From Sporomusaceae bacterium (GTDB lineage Bacteria > Bacillota > Negativicutes > Sporomusales > UBA7701), in contig JAVKTQ010000001.1 in assembly GCA_031460455.1 (NCBI GenBank), forward strand, positions 620,001 to 684,000: 64,000 nt of DNA, read 5' to 3'. Made by a program: the position numbers and the translations under genes. Below, in pieces: positions 1 to 10,170 of this stretch; within the stretch, counting starts at the first letter, position 1, and the number at the start of each line of letters is the position of its first letter. The notes under the pieces were generated by a model. The model made no database searches. It saw nothing but the letters and a program-made list of their open reading frames with translations, and was not told the DNA's origin.

Positions 1-597
1 CTGGCGTTCGTAGCCGATGATGTCGTCGAAGGTGGTTTTGTCGTAGTGGGTTATGCCGACGAGGCCACCTTTGCGGTCCCAGCGGAAGGCGACGTGGTTG
101 GCCATCTGGCCGCAGCCGTAGACGGCGTAGTGGCGGGCGAGCATGGCGGCGCTTTCGGCGGGGGCGGCGGCTCCGGAAGACGCCCAGCTGTGTTTGAGGG
201 CGTTGAAGGCGAGAAGGTCGCTGGCGACGGTGGGCCGGTAGTCGGCGAGGAGGCCGCCGGCGAGGGCGGCGGTGCGGTCGTGGAGGCGCCTTAAGATGGC
301 GAGGTCGTGGGCGCAGGCGGCGAGGAGGCTTTCGCCGACTTGGCCGCGCTGTTTTTCGGCAGTGATGCTGAAGCTGTTTTCGTCGACGACGAGGAGGTAG
401 ATGAGGTGGTCGCCGAGGACGTTGCCGGCAAGGCCGTATTGTTCGGCGAAGGCGATGAGGTCGGCGACGGTGCCGGGCGGCAGGGCTCCCCCCTCCCCCG
501 CCCTGTCGGCGTGGACGAGAAGCTGTTTGATTATCGGGTCTTCGAGCAGACCGCGAAAGATGACAAGGTTATTGAGGTTTTTGATTTCTGAGAGCAT
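1..597 (-). CDS. DUF815-type AAA ATPase, N-terminal part (runs off the window)
   Basis: An open frame of 199 codons begins at an ATG at 597 and reaches the window edge without a stop. GAGGTGA lies just upstream as ribosome binding site. The visible part is mostly helical, and its last residues (FRW, then TFDDIIGYERQ) match the segment preceding the P-loop in DUF815 ATP-binding proteins, where FDD-x-(I/V)-G-x-E-x-Q leads into the AAA domain. The Walker motifs would lie outside the window. It is the last visible gene of the lipA/lipB group, 55 bp after the lipA stop. DUF815 proteins have no firmly established role. The family call rests on a short motif and overall layout. Confidence 0.75.
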   Translation of the reverse strand, partial: MLSEIKNLNNLVIFRGLLEDPIIKQLLVHADRAGEGGALPPGTVADLIAFAEQYGLAGNVLGDHLIYLLVVDENSFSITAEKQRGQVGESLLAACAHDLAILRRLHDRTAALAGGLLADYRPTVASDLLAFNALKHSWASSGAAAPAESAAMLARHYAVYGCGQMANHVAFRWDRKGGLVGITHYDKTTFDDIIGYERQ

Positions 598-652
598 GGC
601 GTCACCTCGTCCGTGTTTGGATGTCCGCGCAGGGCGGAATCCGATATTACAT

Positions 653-1552
653 CTATTTAATAACAGACGAGGTATTTGTGTCAAGGGTTACATTTTTTTT
701 TTGCGGGCCGTCTACGAAGGCGGCGGCATGGTAGGAGCTGCGGACAAGGGGGCCGGCGGCGACGTGGCTGAAGCCCAGGGCGTACGCGGTCTCCTCGTAG
801 CGGCGGAATTGGTCGGGGTGGATGTATTCGCTGACAGGCAGGTGGCCCGCGGAGGGGCGGAGGTATTGGCCGAGGGTGACGGCGCGGACGCCGGCGGCGG
901 CAAGGTCGGCGAGGACGGCGCGGATTTCGCTTTCCTGTTCGCCGAGGCCGAGCATGAGGCCGCTTTTGACAAGGACGGGCCGGCGGGCGGCGGCGGCGAG
1001 GAGGCCGAGTGAGCGGCGGTAGTCGGCGCCGGGACGGACGGAGGGGTAAAGGCGGGGAACTGTTTCGAGGTTGTGGTTGAAGACTTCGGGGGAGGCGGCG
1101 AGGACGGCGGCGAGGCTGTCTTCGCGGCCGGCGAAGTCGGGGGTGAGGACTTCGACGCTGGCGCCGCAGGCGGCGCGGATGGCGGCGATGACGGCGGCGA
1201 AGTGGGCGGCGCCGCCGTCGGGGAGGTCGTCGCGGGTTACGGAGGTGACGACGGCGTGACGGAGGCCTAAGGCGGCGGCGGCCTGGGCGACCCGGGCGGG
1301 TTCGCCGGGGTCGGGGGGCGCTGTCTCGCCTTTGGGGACGGCGCAGAAGCGGCAGCGACGGGTGCAGACGCCGCCTAAAATGAGGAAGGTGGCGGTGCCG
1401 TGGCCGAAGCATTCGCCGATATTGGGACAGTGGGCGCTCTGGCAGACGGTGTGGAGGCCGAGGCCGCCGAGGAGGCCGCTGACTTTTTCGAAGGAGCCGG
1501 GGGCGACGCGCTGGACGAGCCAGGGCGGCCGCGCGGGCTGGACGGTGGTCAC
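653..1552 (-). CDS. lipA: Lipoyl synthase LipA
   Basis: Radical SAM enzyme that inserts two sulfur atoms into octanoyl groups carried on lipoyl domains. The protein is 299 aa, normal for the family. Both cysteine sets are present: auxiliary-cluster C37, C42 and C48 (C-x4-C-x5-C) and SAM-cluster C63, C67 and C70 (CTRRCRFC). The conserved RSSYHA segment near the C-terminus is also present. Its start overlaps the lipB stop by 4 bp, so the two are probably translationally coupled. Position directly after E1, E2 and E3 genes indicates that it lipoylates the E2 encoded at 3775-5058. Confidence 0.96.
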   Translation of the reverse strand: MTTVQPARPPWLVQRVAPGSFEKVSGLLGGLGLHTVCQSAHCPNIGECFGHGTATFLILGGVCTRRCRFCAVPKGETAPPDPGEPARVAQAAAALGLRHAVVTSVTRDDLPDGGAAHFAAVIAAIRAACGASVEVLTPDFAGREDSLAAVLAASPEVFNHNLETVPRLYPSVRPGADYRRSLGLLAAAARRPVLVKSGLMLGLGEQESEIRAVLADLAAAGVRAVTLGQYLRPSAGHLPVSEYIHPDQFRRYEETAYALGFSHVAAGPLVRSSYHAAAFVDGPQKKNVTLDTNTSSVIK

Positions 1553-2213
1553 GGGTTTTCAACTCCTTGGGGCTCGCTGTATTCGAGGTCGAAGACGGCG
1601 GCGATTTCGGCGGCGAGGACGGCGGCGACTTCGGGCAGGGGGGCGGCGACGCCGGCGCGCGCGAGGCTGGTGACGCCGAATTCTCTGATGCCGCAGGGGA
1701 CGATGGCGTCGAAAAGGGCGAGGTCGTTGGCGATGTTGAGGGCGAAGCCGTGGCCGGTGATCCAGCGCCTTACCGAGACGCCGATGGCGGCGATTTTGTC
1801 GTCGCCGAGCCAGACGCCGGTGTATTTGGCTTTGCGGCCGGCGGTGAGGCGGTAGCGGGCCAGGGTGCGGATGACGGCTTCTTCGAGGGTGTGGACGAAC
1901 CAGTGGACGTCCTGCCGCCATTTGGCGAGGTCGAAGATGGGGTAGCCTACGAGCTGGCCGGGGTTGTGGCCGGTGACGTTGCCGCCGCGGTCGGTGTGGG
2001 CGACGGCGACGCCATGGGCCTTGAACCAGGCGGGGTGGGCGACGAGGTTTTCGTCGCCGCCGCCGCGGCCGATGGTGACGACGGCGGGGTGCTCGAGGAG
2101 GAGGAGGATGCCGTCGTAGCGGCCTTCTTCTACGAGGGCTCGGGCTTCTTTTTGCAGGACCAGCCCGGTGTCGTAGTTAACGAGACCGGGCTGGAGCAGG
2201 AGGCAGCGACGCA

Positions 2214-2214
<1 letters not shown>
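1549..2214 (-). CDS. lipB: Octanoyltransferase LipB
   Basis: Transfers octanoate from acyl carrier protein to the lipoyl-domain lysine, giving LipA its substrate. The protein is 221 aa. It has the RGGNVTGHNPGQLVGYP signature around residues 76-92, the conserved lysine in GDDKIAAIGV (about K140) and the acyl-thioester cysteine in VPCGI (about C174). Its start codon overlaps the lpdA stop by one base (TGATG). Together with lipA this gives the locus its own de novo lipoylation route, independent of scavenged lipoate. Confidence 0.95.
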
Positions 2215-3608
<1,394 letters not shown>

Positions 3609-3632
3609 ATAACTTGTGCCTCCAATACAATG

Positions 3633-3754
3633 AGGCCGTTGATAAAGCCCCATCTGCTGTGTTGTTCCTGCGGGCGCTCGCTAGCGTACGTGCCGAGTAC
3701 GCGTCGCTTCGCGTCCTCGGAGCCGCCTTGCATCTGGGGCTTTCTGAACGGCCT
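3633..3754. repeat. Palindromic intergenic repeat, copy 1 (inverted orientation)
   Basis: One of 15 related elements in this window. The ends AGGCCGTT and AACGGCCT are exact reverse complements, followed inward by AAAGCCCCATCTGC and GCATCTGGGGCTTT-type arms and a centre carrying CGTACG/GTACGCG. It lies between the E2 and E3 genes, 20 nt past the E2 stop codon. Only copies 1 and 8 have this orientation. Confidence 0.9.
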
Positions 3755-3774
3755 GTATATATCCGTTTTTCTTT

Positions 3775-5058
3775 TTAACTTAGCAACAGAAGTGGTTCTT
3801 CGAGCAATGCCCTCATTCGCGACATGAATTTCGCGGCGAGTGCGCCGTCGACGAGCCGATGGTCGAAGGATAGGCAGAGGTTGGCCATGGGGCGGACGAC
3901 GATTTCGTCGCCGATGACGACGGGGCGTTTGACGATGCGGCAGACGCCGAGGATGGCGGATTCGGGGGGGTTGATGATGGGGGTGAAGTGGTCGGTGCCG
4001 AACATGCCGAGGTTGGTGACGGTGAAGGTGCCGCCGCTGTAGTCGTCGGGGCCGAGCTGGCCCTGGCGGGCTTTGGCGCTCAGGGAGGCGATGTCTTCAC
4101 GTATCTGGCCGACGGTTTTGGCGGCGGCGTTTTTGATGACCGGGACGATGAGGCCGTTTTCGAGGGCGACGGCGACGCCGATGTTGACGCTGTCGTGCTG
4201 GACGATGGCGCCGTTTATGAGGCTGGCGTTGACCATGGGGAATTCGCCGAGGGCTTTGGCGGCGCATTTGACGATGATTTCGGTAAAGGAGGCTTTGGCG
4301 CCGACGGCGGCGAGGGTGTCTTTGAGGCGGCCGGCGGCGGTCATGTCGACTTCGACGGTGAGGTTGACGTGGGGGGCGGTCTGCCAGCTGAGGCTCATGC
4401 GTTCGGCGATGATTTTGCGCATGCCGGCGAGGGGGATGGCGGCGGCGGGCGCCTGGACGGGCACGGCGGCGCGGACGTCGGCGGCCATGATGCGGCCGTC
4501 TTTGGCGATGGCGGCGAGGTCGACGCCGGTCTCGGCGGCTATTTTGGCGGCCAGGGGCGAGGCTTTGGGGGCCGCGGCCCGGCGGGCGGCGTAGGCGAGG
4601 ATGTCTTGTTCGACGACGCGGCCGCCTGGGCCGGTGCCGGTGACGAGGGCAAGGTCGATGCCTTGTTCTTTGGCGAGTTTTTTGGCGAGAGGCGAGGCGA
4701 TGACGCGGCCGTCGCCGGCTGCGGGTACGGTGACGGAAGCAACGGCGACCGCTGCCTGGGCCGGGGCGGCCTGGGCGGGCGCGGCGGCTACTTCGGCGAT
4801 GGCGGCGTCGATTTTTTCGCCGGGGGCGCCGATGACGGCGAGGACGGCCTGGACGGGCGCGACGCCGCCTTCGGGGACGAGGACGGCGAGCAGGACGCCG
4901 TCAGCCGGGGCTTCGATCTGGTTGGTGATTTTGTCGGTGGAGATTTCGGCGAGGATTTCGCCGGCGGTTACTTTCTCCCCCACTTGTTTGAACCATTTGC
5001 CGACGGTGCCTTCGGTCATGGTGAGGCCGAGCTGGGGCATGGTAAAGTTGGTGGCCAT
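3775..5058 (-). CDS. Dihydrolipoamide acyltransferase (E2)
   Basis: Core E2 of a 2-oxo-acid or acetoin dehydrogenase complex, 427 aa. An N-terminal lipoyl domain carries the attachment lysine K43 in EISTDKITNQ. After an Ala/Pro linker there are two copies of a peripheral-subunit-binding-type segment (about 119-155 and 164-197, each starting ASPLA). The C-terminal catalytic domain has SFDHRLVDG with the active-site histidine near residue 400. Start: ATG with GGAGGA 7-8 nt upstream. The order E1 alpha, E1 beta, E2, E3 matches pyruvate and acetoin dehydrogenase operons. Which substrate is used cannot be decided from sequence by eye. Confidence 0.94.
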   Translation of the reverse strand: MATNFTMPQLGLTMTEGTVGKWFKQVGEKVTAGEILAEISTDKITNQIEAPADGVLLAVLVPEGGVAPVQAVLAVIGAPGEKIDAAIAEVAAAPAQAAPAQAAVAVASVTVPAAGDGRVIASPLAKKLAKEQGIDLALVTGTGPGGRVVEQDILAYAARRAAAPKASPLAAKIAAETGVDLAAIAKDGRIMAADVRAAVPVQAPAAAIPLAGMRKIIAERMSLSWQTAPHVNLTVEVDMTAAGRLKDTLAAVGAKASFTEIIVKCAAKALGEFPMVNASLINGAIVQHDSVNIGVAVALENGLIVPVIKNAAAKTVGQIREDIASLSAKARQGQLGPDDYSGGTFTVTNLGMFGTDHFTPIINPPESAILGVCRIVKRPVVIGDEIVVRPMANLCLSFDHRLVDGALAAKFMSRMRALLEEPLLLLS

Positions 5059-5098
5059 ATTTACTCCTCCTCGGAAATTGTTGGTATTTTACGCCGGG

Positions 5099-6076
5099 TT
5101 AGCGGCCGAGGGTTTGCCTGACGGCGGCGGCGATATCGCCGGGGTTGGGGTAGATGAAGTCTTCGAGCGCCGGGCTGAAGGGGGCGACGACGTTGAGGCC
5201 GGCGACTCTTTTGACAGGGGCGTCGAGGCTGTCGAAGAGGTCTTCGCCGATCTGGGCGGCGAGTTCGCCGCCGTAGCCGCCGCGTTTTACGGCTTCGTGG
5301 ACGATGACGGCGCGGTGGGTTTTGCGGATGGAGGCGGCAAGGGTTTCCCAGTCGAGGGGGACGAGGCTCCTGAGGTCGAGGACTTCGGCGTCGATGCCTT
5401 CGCCGGCGAGGGTCTGCGCGGCTTCGAGGGCGGAGTGGACCTGGCGGGACCAGGCGACGATGGTGATGTCGCGGCCGGGTCTTTTTATGTCGGCTTTGCC
5501 GAGGGGCACGAGGTGGTCGCCGTCGGGGACTTCGCCTTTGGTGGCGTAGAGGAGTTTGTGTTCGATGCAGACGACGGGGTCGTCGTCGCGGATGGCGGTT
5601 TTGAGGAGGCCTTTCATGTCGGCCGGGGTGCTGGGGGCGATGACTTTGAGGCCGGGGATGTGGGTGAAGAGGGCCTCTAAGCTCTGGGAGTGCTGGCCGG
5701 CGTTGCGCCGCCCCGCGCCGCCCGGGCAGCGGAGGACGAGGGGGACGCTGGCCTGGCCGCCGGTCATGTAGCGCATTTTGGCGGCCTGGTTGGCGATGGC
5801 GTCGAAGCAGACGGGGGTGAAGTCGACGTACATTATTTCGACGACGGGCCTGAGGCCGCGCAGGGCGGCGCCGACGGCCATGGCGGTGAAGCCGGCTTCG
5901 GATATGGGGGTGTCGATGACGCGGTTGGCGCCGAATTCTTCGAGGAAGCCTTTGGTGAGGCCGAAGACGCTGCCCATGACGGCCATGTCTTCGCCGAGGA
6001 TGAAGACGTTTTGGTCGCGGAGCAGTTCTTCGCGGAGCGCTTCGCTGATGGCCTGACCGTAGGTGATGGTCTTCAT
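5099..6076 (-). CDS. 2-oxo-acid (pyruvate/acetoin) dehydrogenase E1 beta subunit
   Basis: Transketolase-like beta subunit, 325 aa, that forms the thiamine-diphosphate E1 with the product of the next gene. The start at 6076 overlaps the E1 alpha stop by 4 bp (ATGA); longer frames upstream are shadows inside E1 alpha. Typical features are the N-terminal ALREEL, the GEDMAVMGSVFG segment, RVIDTPISE and a C-terminal transketolase domain ending FSPALEDF. A paralogue lies at 10171-11145, so the window holds two E1 beta genes. Confidence 0.93.
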   Translation of the reverse strand: MKTITYGQAISEALREELLRDQNVFILGEDMAVMGSVFGLTKGFLEEFGANRVIDTPISEAGFTAMAVGAALRGLRPVVEIMYVDFTPVCFDAIANQAAKMRYMTGGQASVPLVLRCPGGAGRRNAGQHSQSLEALFTHIPGLKVIAPSTPADMKGLLKTAIRDDDPVVCIEHKLLYATKGEVPDGDHLVPLGKADIKRPGRDITIVAWSRQVHSALEAAQTLAGEGIDAEVLDLRSLVPLDWETLAASIRKTHRAVIVHEAVKRGGYGGELAAQIGEDLFDSLDAPVKRVAGLNVVAPFSPALEDFIYPNPGDIAAAVRQTLGR

Positions 6077-7068
6077 CTGACCACGCTCCTCTCGTTGTCG
6101 GCGGCGTAGACGTCGCGGACGACTTCGCCGGGCTCGGGGTAGGGCGATTCTGTCGCGAAGGCGACGGCGTCTTCGATTTCGCGGCGGACGCTTGTTTCGA
6201 TTTCTTCGAGTTCGGCGGCCGCGCCGGGGTCGAGAGCAAGAACGGCGGCTCTGAGGAGGGCGATGGGGTCGCGTTCTTTCCAGCCGGCGGCTTCGTCGGC
6301 GGGTTTGTATATCTGGGGGTCGCCTTCGTAGTGGCCGCGGTGGCGGTAGGTTTTGGCTTCGATGAGGGTTGGCCCCTCCCCTGCCCTGGCCCGCGCGGCG
6401 GCGGCGCTCACGGCTTCGAAGACGGCGAGGACGTCGTTGCCGTCGACGACGATGCCGGGGATGTCGTAGGCTGTGGCGCGATCGGCGATGTCGGCGATGT
6501 TGGTGACGCGGTCGATGCATACGGATACGCCGTATTTGTTGTTTTCGCAGAGGAAGATGACGGGCAGGCGCCAGGCGGAGGCCATGTTGAGGGCTTCGTG
6601 GAAGACGCCTTCGTTGGAGGCGCCGTCGCCGAAGAAGGCGAGGGTGACTTCGCGGCTGCCTTTGATTTTGCTGGCGAGGGCCGAGCCGGCGGCGATGGGG
6701 ATGCCGGCGCCGACGATGCCGTTGGCGCCGAGGATGCCGAGGCCGAGGTCGGCGATGTGCATGGAGCCGCCTTTGCCTTTGCAGTAGCCGGTGGCTTTGC
6801 CGAACAGTTCGGCCATCATGACGGCGGCCTGGCCGCCTTTGGCGAGGCAGTGGCCGTGGCCGCGGTGGGTGGCGGTGATGAAGTCGGTCGGCTCTAAGGC
6901 CTGGCAGGCGCCGACGGCGGTGGCTTCCTGGCCGACGCAGGTGTGGATGTTGCCGGCCATGCGGCCCTGGGTGAAGAGTTCGGCGGCTTTGAGGTCGAAC
7001 TGGCGGATGCGCTGCATTTCCCGGTAGAAGCGCAGCAGGGTTTCGCGGCTGGGCCTTTTGGTTTTCAT
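6073..7068 (-). CDS. 2-oxo-acid (pyruvate/acetoin) dehydrogenase E1 alpha subunit
   Basis: Thiamine-diphosphate-binding alpha subunit, 331 aa. The ThDP motif begins at GDGASNEG and ends at CENN some 30 residues later. HRGHGHCLAKGG and the KGKGGSMH stretch are family hallmarks. It heads the E1 alpha-E1 beta-E2-E3-lipB-lipA run. The site upstream of its ATG is weak (GAGG about 13 nt away), and a 227-bp gap with a strong hairpin separates it from the TRAP permease. It may therefore start its own transcript or be read through from the acetoin-like genes. A paralogue lies at 11147-12121. Confidence 0.93.
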   Translation of the reverse strand: MKTKRPSRETLLRFYREMQRIRQFDLKAAELFTQGRMAGNIHTCVGQEATAVGACQALEPTDFITATHRGHGHCLAKGGQAAVMMAELFGKATGYCKGKGGSMHIADLGLGILGANGIVGAGIPIAAGSALASKIKGSREVTLAFFGDGASNEGVFHEALNMASAWRLPVIFLCENNKYGVSVCIDRVTNIADIADRATAYDIPGIVVDGNDVLAVFEAVSAAAARARAGEGPTLIEAKTYRHRGHYEGDPQIYKPADEAAGWKERDPIALLRAAVLALDPGAAAELEEIETSVRREIEDAVAFATESPYPEPGEVVRDVYAADNERSVVR

Positions 7069-7110
7069 GCGCTTTGCACCATCCTCGCTAGGCTTGATTC
7101 ACGAACCGGG

Positions 7111-7147
7111 GGCGGAACCGGCGGCCGGGATGGCCGAAGGTTCCGCC
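7111..7147. other. Hairpin in the leader of the E1 alpha gene
   Basis: GGCGGAACC at 7111 pairs exactly with GGTTCCGCC ending at 7147, with GGCC/GGCC able to pair inside. It lies about 40 nt upstream of the E1 alpha start and has no T-run on the minus strand. A second GC-rich hairpin (GCCGCCGGC/GCCGGCGGC, about 7188-7208) has its T-run only in the plus direction. Roles are unknown; mRNA processing or attenuation between the TRAP genes and the dehydrogenase genes is possible. Confidence 0.5.
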
Positions 7148-7295
7148 GCGGTCCGCGGGAGGGGGGGGGTATGCGTTGGTATGTCAGCCGCCGGCAGGGC
7201 CGGCGGCTATTTTTCAATTTCGGGCAAGGAGCCGCCCGTGACGCGGGGGGTGCCGGCAGGTTACGCTCCAGCCGGTGCACCCCCGAAACGCGGCT

Positions 7296-8588
7296 TTATT
7301 TCATGCCGAGGGCGGTGGGCAGCCACATGGAGATGGCCGGGATGTAGGTGATGGCCGCGAGGGCGATGAGGGATGCGATGAGGAAGGGGGTGATCGCCGC
7401 CGATATTTGTTTGAGGCTGATGTTGGCGATGTTGCAGGCGACGTAGAGGTTGACGCCGACCGGCGGTGTGATCTGGCCGATGGCGAGGTTGACGGTCATG
7501 ATGACGCCGAAGAGGACAAGGTCGACGCCCACCGCGTTGAGGATGGGGATGAAGATGGGCAGGAGGATGTAGTAGGCGGAGATGGCGTCGATGAAGCAGC
7601 CGGCGACGAGGAGGATGGCGTTCATGATGAGAAGGATGACGTATTTGTTGCTGGAGAATTCGACCATGGCCTTGGAGATGTCCTGGGCGACGCCTTCGGT
7701 GGTAACAAGCCAGGCGAAGACGGTGGCGGCGGCGACGATGAGCATGACGACCGCCGAGCCGACGGAGGCGTCGATGAGGAGTTTTTTGAGTTTGGCCAGG
7801 GTGAGTTCCTTGTAGACGAAGAAGCCGACGAACATGCCGTAGACGGCGGCGACGCCGGCCGCTTCGGTGGGGGTGAAGATGCCGCCGTAGATGCCGCCGA
7901 GGATGATTACCGGGGTCATGAGGCCCCAGGCGGCGTCTTTGAAGGCGTCCCAGATTTCGCCGAGGGTGGGTTTCTTGCCGCCGCCGCCCCAGCCGTGCTT
8001 CCTGGCGAGGAAGTAACTGACGGCGGCGAGGGCGAGGCCGATGACGAGGCCAGGGACGACGCCGGCCATGAAGAGTTTGCCGATGGAGACTTCGGCGACG
8101 ACGCCGTAGACGACGAAGGCGATGCTGGGGGGGATGATGATGCCGATGGCGCCGGCGTTGGCCATGAGGGCGGAGGACATGGGTTTGTTGTAGCCGGCCT
8201 CAGCCATGGCGGGGATGAGGATGGACCCCAGCGCTGCGACGGTCGCCGGGCCGGAGCCGGAGATGGCGGCGAAGAAGCAGGAGGTGATGACGAGGACGAT
8301 GGCCAGGCCGCCGGTGATGTGGCCTACGCAGACGTTGGCGAAGCGGATGAGGCGGCTGGAGACGCCGGCCTGCTCCATGACGACGCCGGCGAGGATGAAG
8401 AAGGGGATGGCCAACAGGGTGAATTTGGCGGTGGCCGAATACATGGTGAAGGCCATGATGTCGAGCGAGCTGCCGCTGAGGAAGATGGTGATGACGCTGC
8501 CGAGACCGAGGGCTACGGCAATGGGGGTGTTGAAGCACAGCAGGAGGCCGAAGATGAGGAACAGGAGAATGCCGGGTTCGATGTCCAT
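7296..8588 (-). CDS. TRAP transporter large permease, DctM type
   Basis: Large integral membrane subunit of a tripartite ATP-independent periplasmic transporter, 430 aa and very hydrophobic with about 12 membrane segments. It starts MDIEPGILLFLIFG and contains typical DctM stretches such as NAGAIGIIIPPSIAFVVYGV and GQITPPVGVNLYVA. It follows the small permease with a 3-nt gap and so is probably coupled. Substrate is set by the binding protein at 9125-10144. The transporter lies between two E1 gene pairs, suggesting an organic acid or acetoin-like substrate (inference). Confidence 0.95.
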   Translation of the reverse strand: MDIEPGILLFLIFGLLLCFNTPIAVALGLGSVITIFLSGSSLDIMAFTMYSATAKFTLLAIPFFILAGVVMEQAGVSSRLIRFANVCVGHITGGLAIVLVITSCFFAAISGSGPATVAALGSILIPAMAEAGYNKPMSSALMANAGAIGIIIPPSIAFVVYGVVAEVSIGKLFMAGVVPGLVIGLALAAVSYFLARKHGWGGGGKKPTLGEIWDAFKDAAWGLMTPVIILGGIYGGIFTPTEAAGVAAVYGMFVGFFVYKELTLAKLKKLLIDASVGSAVVMLIVAAATVFAWLVTTEGVAQDISKAMVEFSSNKYVILLIMNAILLVAGCFIDAISAYYILLPIFIPILNAVGVDLVLFGVIMTVNLAIGQITPPVGVNLYVACNIANISLKQISAAITPFLIASLIALAAITYIPAISMWLPTALGMK

Positions 8589-8591
8589 GTG

Positions 8592-9059
8592 TCAGTTAAC
8601 CCCCTTCTGCCAAGATTGCCAGCCGGCCTGGGCGAAACGGATGAAGCAGAAGGCGGCGCCGACGGGAACGGCGATGCCCATGGTCCACTCGGGGATGCCG
8701 AGGGCCGGGGTGGTCTGGCTGCTGGCCATCTGCGACTGGACCATGCCGATGCTGGTCCAGACGATGACGGCGAACAGTGCGAGCGACATTATCGATACGA
8801 TGAGGGCGACGAGGCGCTGCCATTTGGCGGACAGCATGTCGGTGAAGAGGCTGAGGCCGAGGTGGGCGCCGCGTTTGGCGGCGGCGGACGCGCCGAGGAA
8901 GCAGCTCCAGACGAAGAGGTTTGTGGTTATTTCTTCGGTGAAGGACATGGAAAGGTTGAAAAAATACCGGGAGAGGACGTTGCCGAAGTTGAGTAAAAGC
9001 ATGGCCCCCAGGGAGATGGCCAGGAACCATTCTTCGATGGCGTCAAACAGTTTGGACAT
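8592..9059 (-). CDS. TRAP transporter small permease, DctQ type
   Basis: Small membrane subunit, 155 aa, with four predicted membrane helices (around residues 10-30, 45-65, 85-105 and 125-145). EEITTNLFVWSCFLGASAA resembles the conserved DctQ centre. Start: ATG at 9059 with GGAGG 5-6 nt upstream. It lies between the genes for the binding protein and the large permease, the usual dctP-Q-M order. Confidence 0.93.
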   Translation of the reverse strand: MSKLFDAIEEWFLAISLGAMLLLNFGNVLSRYFFNLSMSFTEEITTNLFVWSCFLGASAAAKRGAHLGLSLFTDMLSAKWQRLVALIVSIMSLALFAVIVWTSIGMVQSQMASSQTTPALGIPEWTMGIAVPVGAAFCFIRFAQAGWQSWQKGVN

Positions 9060-9082
9060 GACAGCCTCCGCTTTTTAATAGT

Positions 9083-9115
9083 CGAGGTGGCCCGGCTATG
9101 GGCCAAGCCACCTCG
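9083..9115 (-). terminator. Intercistronic hairpin between dctP-like and dctQ-like genes
   Basis: CGAGGTGGC at 9083 pairs with GCCACCTCG ending at 9115, with further GGCC pairing inside. It sits directly after the binding-protein stop codon and lacks a strong T-run. A partial terminator or 3' mRNA stabiliser would favour higher expression of the binding protein than the permeases, as is common for such operons. The function is inferred from position. Confidence 0.55.
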
Positions 9116-9124
9116 CTAATGCTG

Positions 9125-10144
9125 CTATTTCCCGGCGTTCCGGAAGGCGTCCATCAGGTCTTTGCCGATGGTGGGCTCGTATTTGGCGTAGACGGGGCCC
9201 ATCTTGGCCTGGAAGGCTTTGACTTGGTCGGCGGTGAGGACGGTGACCTGCATGCCTTTGGCTTTGAGTTCGGCAAGCTGCTTGGCTTCTTCTTCGCGGT
9301 TGAGCTTGATCTGGAATGCGCAGGCTTCTTTGGCGGCGTCCTGGAGGATTTTCTGGGTTTCTTTGTCGAGGGAGTCGAAGAGTTTCTTGTTGATGCCGAG
9401 AACGAGCGGATCGTAGGAGTAGTTCCAGATGGTCATGTATTTCTGGACTTCGCCGAGTTTGCTGGTGTAGATGACGGGGATGGGGTTTTCCTGTCCGTCG
9501 ATGGTGCCCTGCTGGAGGGCGGTGAAGACTTCGGCGAAGTTCATGACGGTCGGGTCGGCGCCGAGTTCTTTGTAAAGGTCGATGTACATTTTCATGGACG
9601 GGATGCGGATCTTGAGGCCGGCCATGTCGGCGGGGCTGGTGATGGCTTTTTTGCTGTTGGTTACCTGGCGGAAGCCGTTTTCGCCGAAACCGAGCGGCTC
9701 GATGCCTTTGGAGCGGAGGACTTCTTTGATTTTGTCGCCGCCGGGGCCTTTCATGGCTTTGTCAGCGGCTTCGTTGCTGGGGACTATCCAGGGCATGGAG
9801 ATGACGCTGAATTTGGGGTCGAGGACGGAGTAGATGATGGTGGAGTGGAAGGACAGGTCGGTGACGCCGTTCTGGAGCTGCTCGATGCCTTTGGGCTGGT
9901 TGCCGCTGGAGAGCTGCTCGTTGGGGAAGACTTGGACGGTGACGCGGCCTTTGGTTTTTTCTTTGACGATGTCGGCGAATTTTTGGGCGCCTTTGGTCCA
10001 GGGGGAGCTTTCCGCGGTGGTGACGCTCATTTTCATCTTGATCTGTTTCTGTTCGGGAGCTTTCTTTTCGCCGCCGCCGCAGCCGGCAACGACCAGGGAG
10101 ACCGCGAGGACGAGACAGAGAAGGATGATCCACGCTTTTTTCAT
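9125..10144 (-). CDS. TRAP transporter solute-binding lipoprotein, DctP family
   Basis: Extracytoplasmic solute receptor, 339 aa from the ATG at 10144, which has GGAGGGG 9 nt upstream; a TTG six codons earlier overlaps that site and is rejected. A signal peptide (MKKAWIILLCLVLAVS) ends in a lipobox, VAGC, so the protein should be lipid-anchored. The body is DctP-like, with the RIPSMKMY arginine segment and a typical NFAEVFTALQQGTIDGQENP stretch. The ligand is not predictable by eye. Confidence 0.94.
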   Translation of the reverse strand: MKKAWIILLCLVLAVSLVVAGCGGGEKKAPEQKQIKMKMSVTTAESSPWTKGAQKFADIVKEKTKGRVTVQVFPNEQLSSGNQPKGIEQLQNGVTDLSFHSTIIYSVLDPKFSVISMPWIVPSNEAADKAMKGPGGDKIKEVLRSKGIEPLGFGENGFRQVTNSKKAITSPADMAGLKIRIPSMKMYIDLYKELGADPTVMNFAEVFTALQQGTIDGQENPIPVIYTSKLGEVQKYMTIWNYSYDPLVLGINKKLFDSLDKETQKILQDAAKEACAFQIKLNREEEAKQLAELKAKGMQVTVLTADQVKAFQAKMGPVYAKYEPTIGKDLMDAFRNAGK

Positions 10145-10170
10145 GTTTTTGTACCCCTCCAATTTTTCTA

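Noticed and set aside
3609-3653. Longer lpdA start 15 codons upstream
   Set aside because: It would begin inside repeat copy 1 without a ribosome binding site; the ATG at 3608 has a strong site and gives the normal N-terminus.
7188-7208. Strong GCCGCCGGC/GCCGGCGGC hairpin as terminator of the TRAP operon
   Set aside because: Its T-run is in the plus direction, whereas the TRAP genes are transcribed on the minus strand.
7275-8996. 573-codon open frame on the plus strand rich in Asp, Glu and Gly
   Set aside because: It is antisense to the TRAP permease genes. High GC with few stops in opposite frames gives many such frames throughout; composition is unnatural and there is no ribosome binding site.
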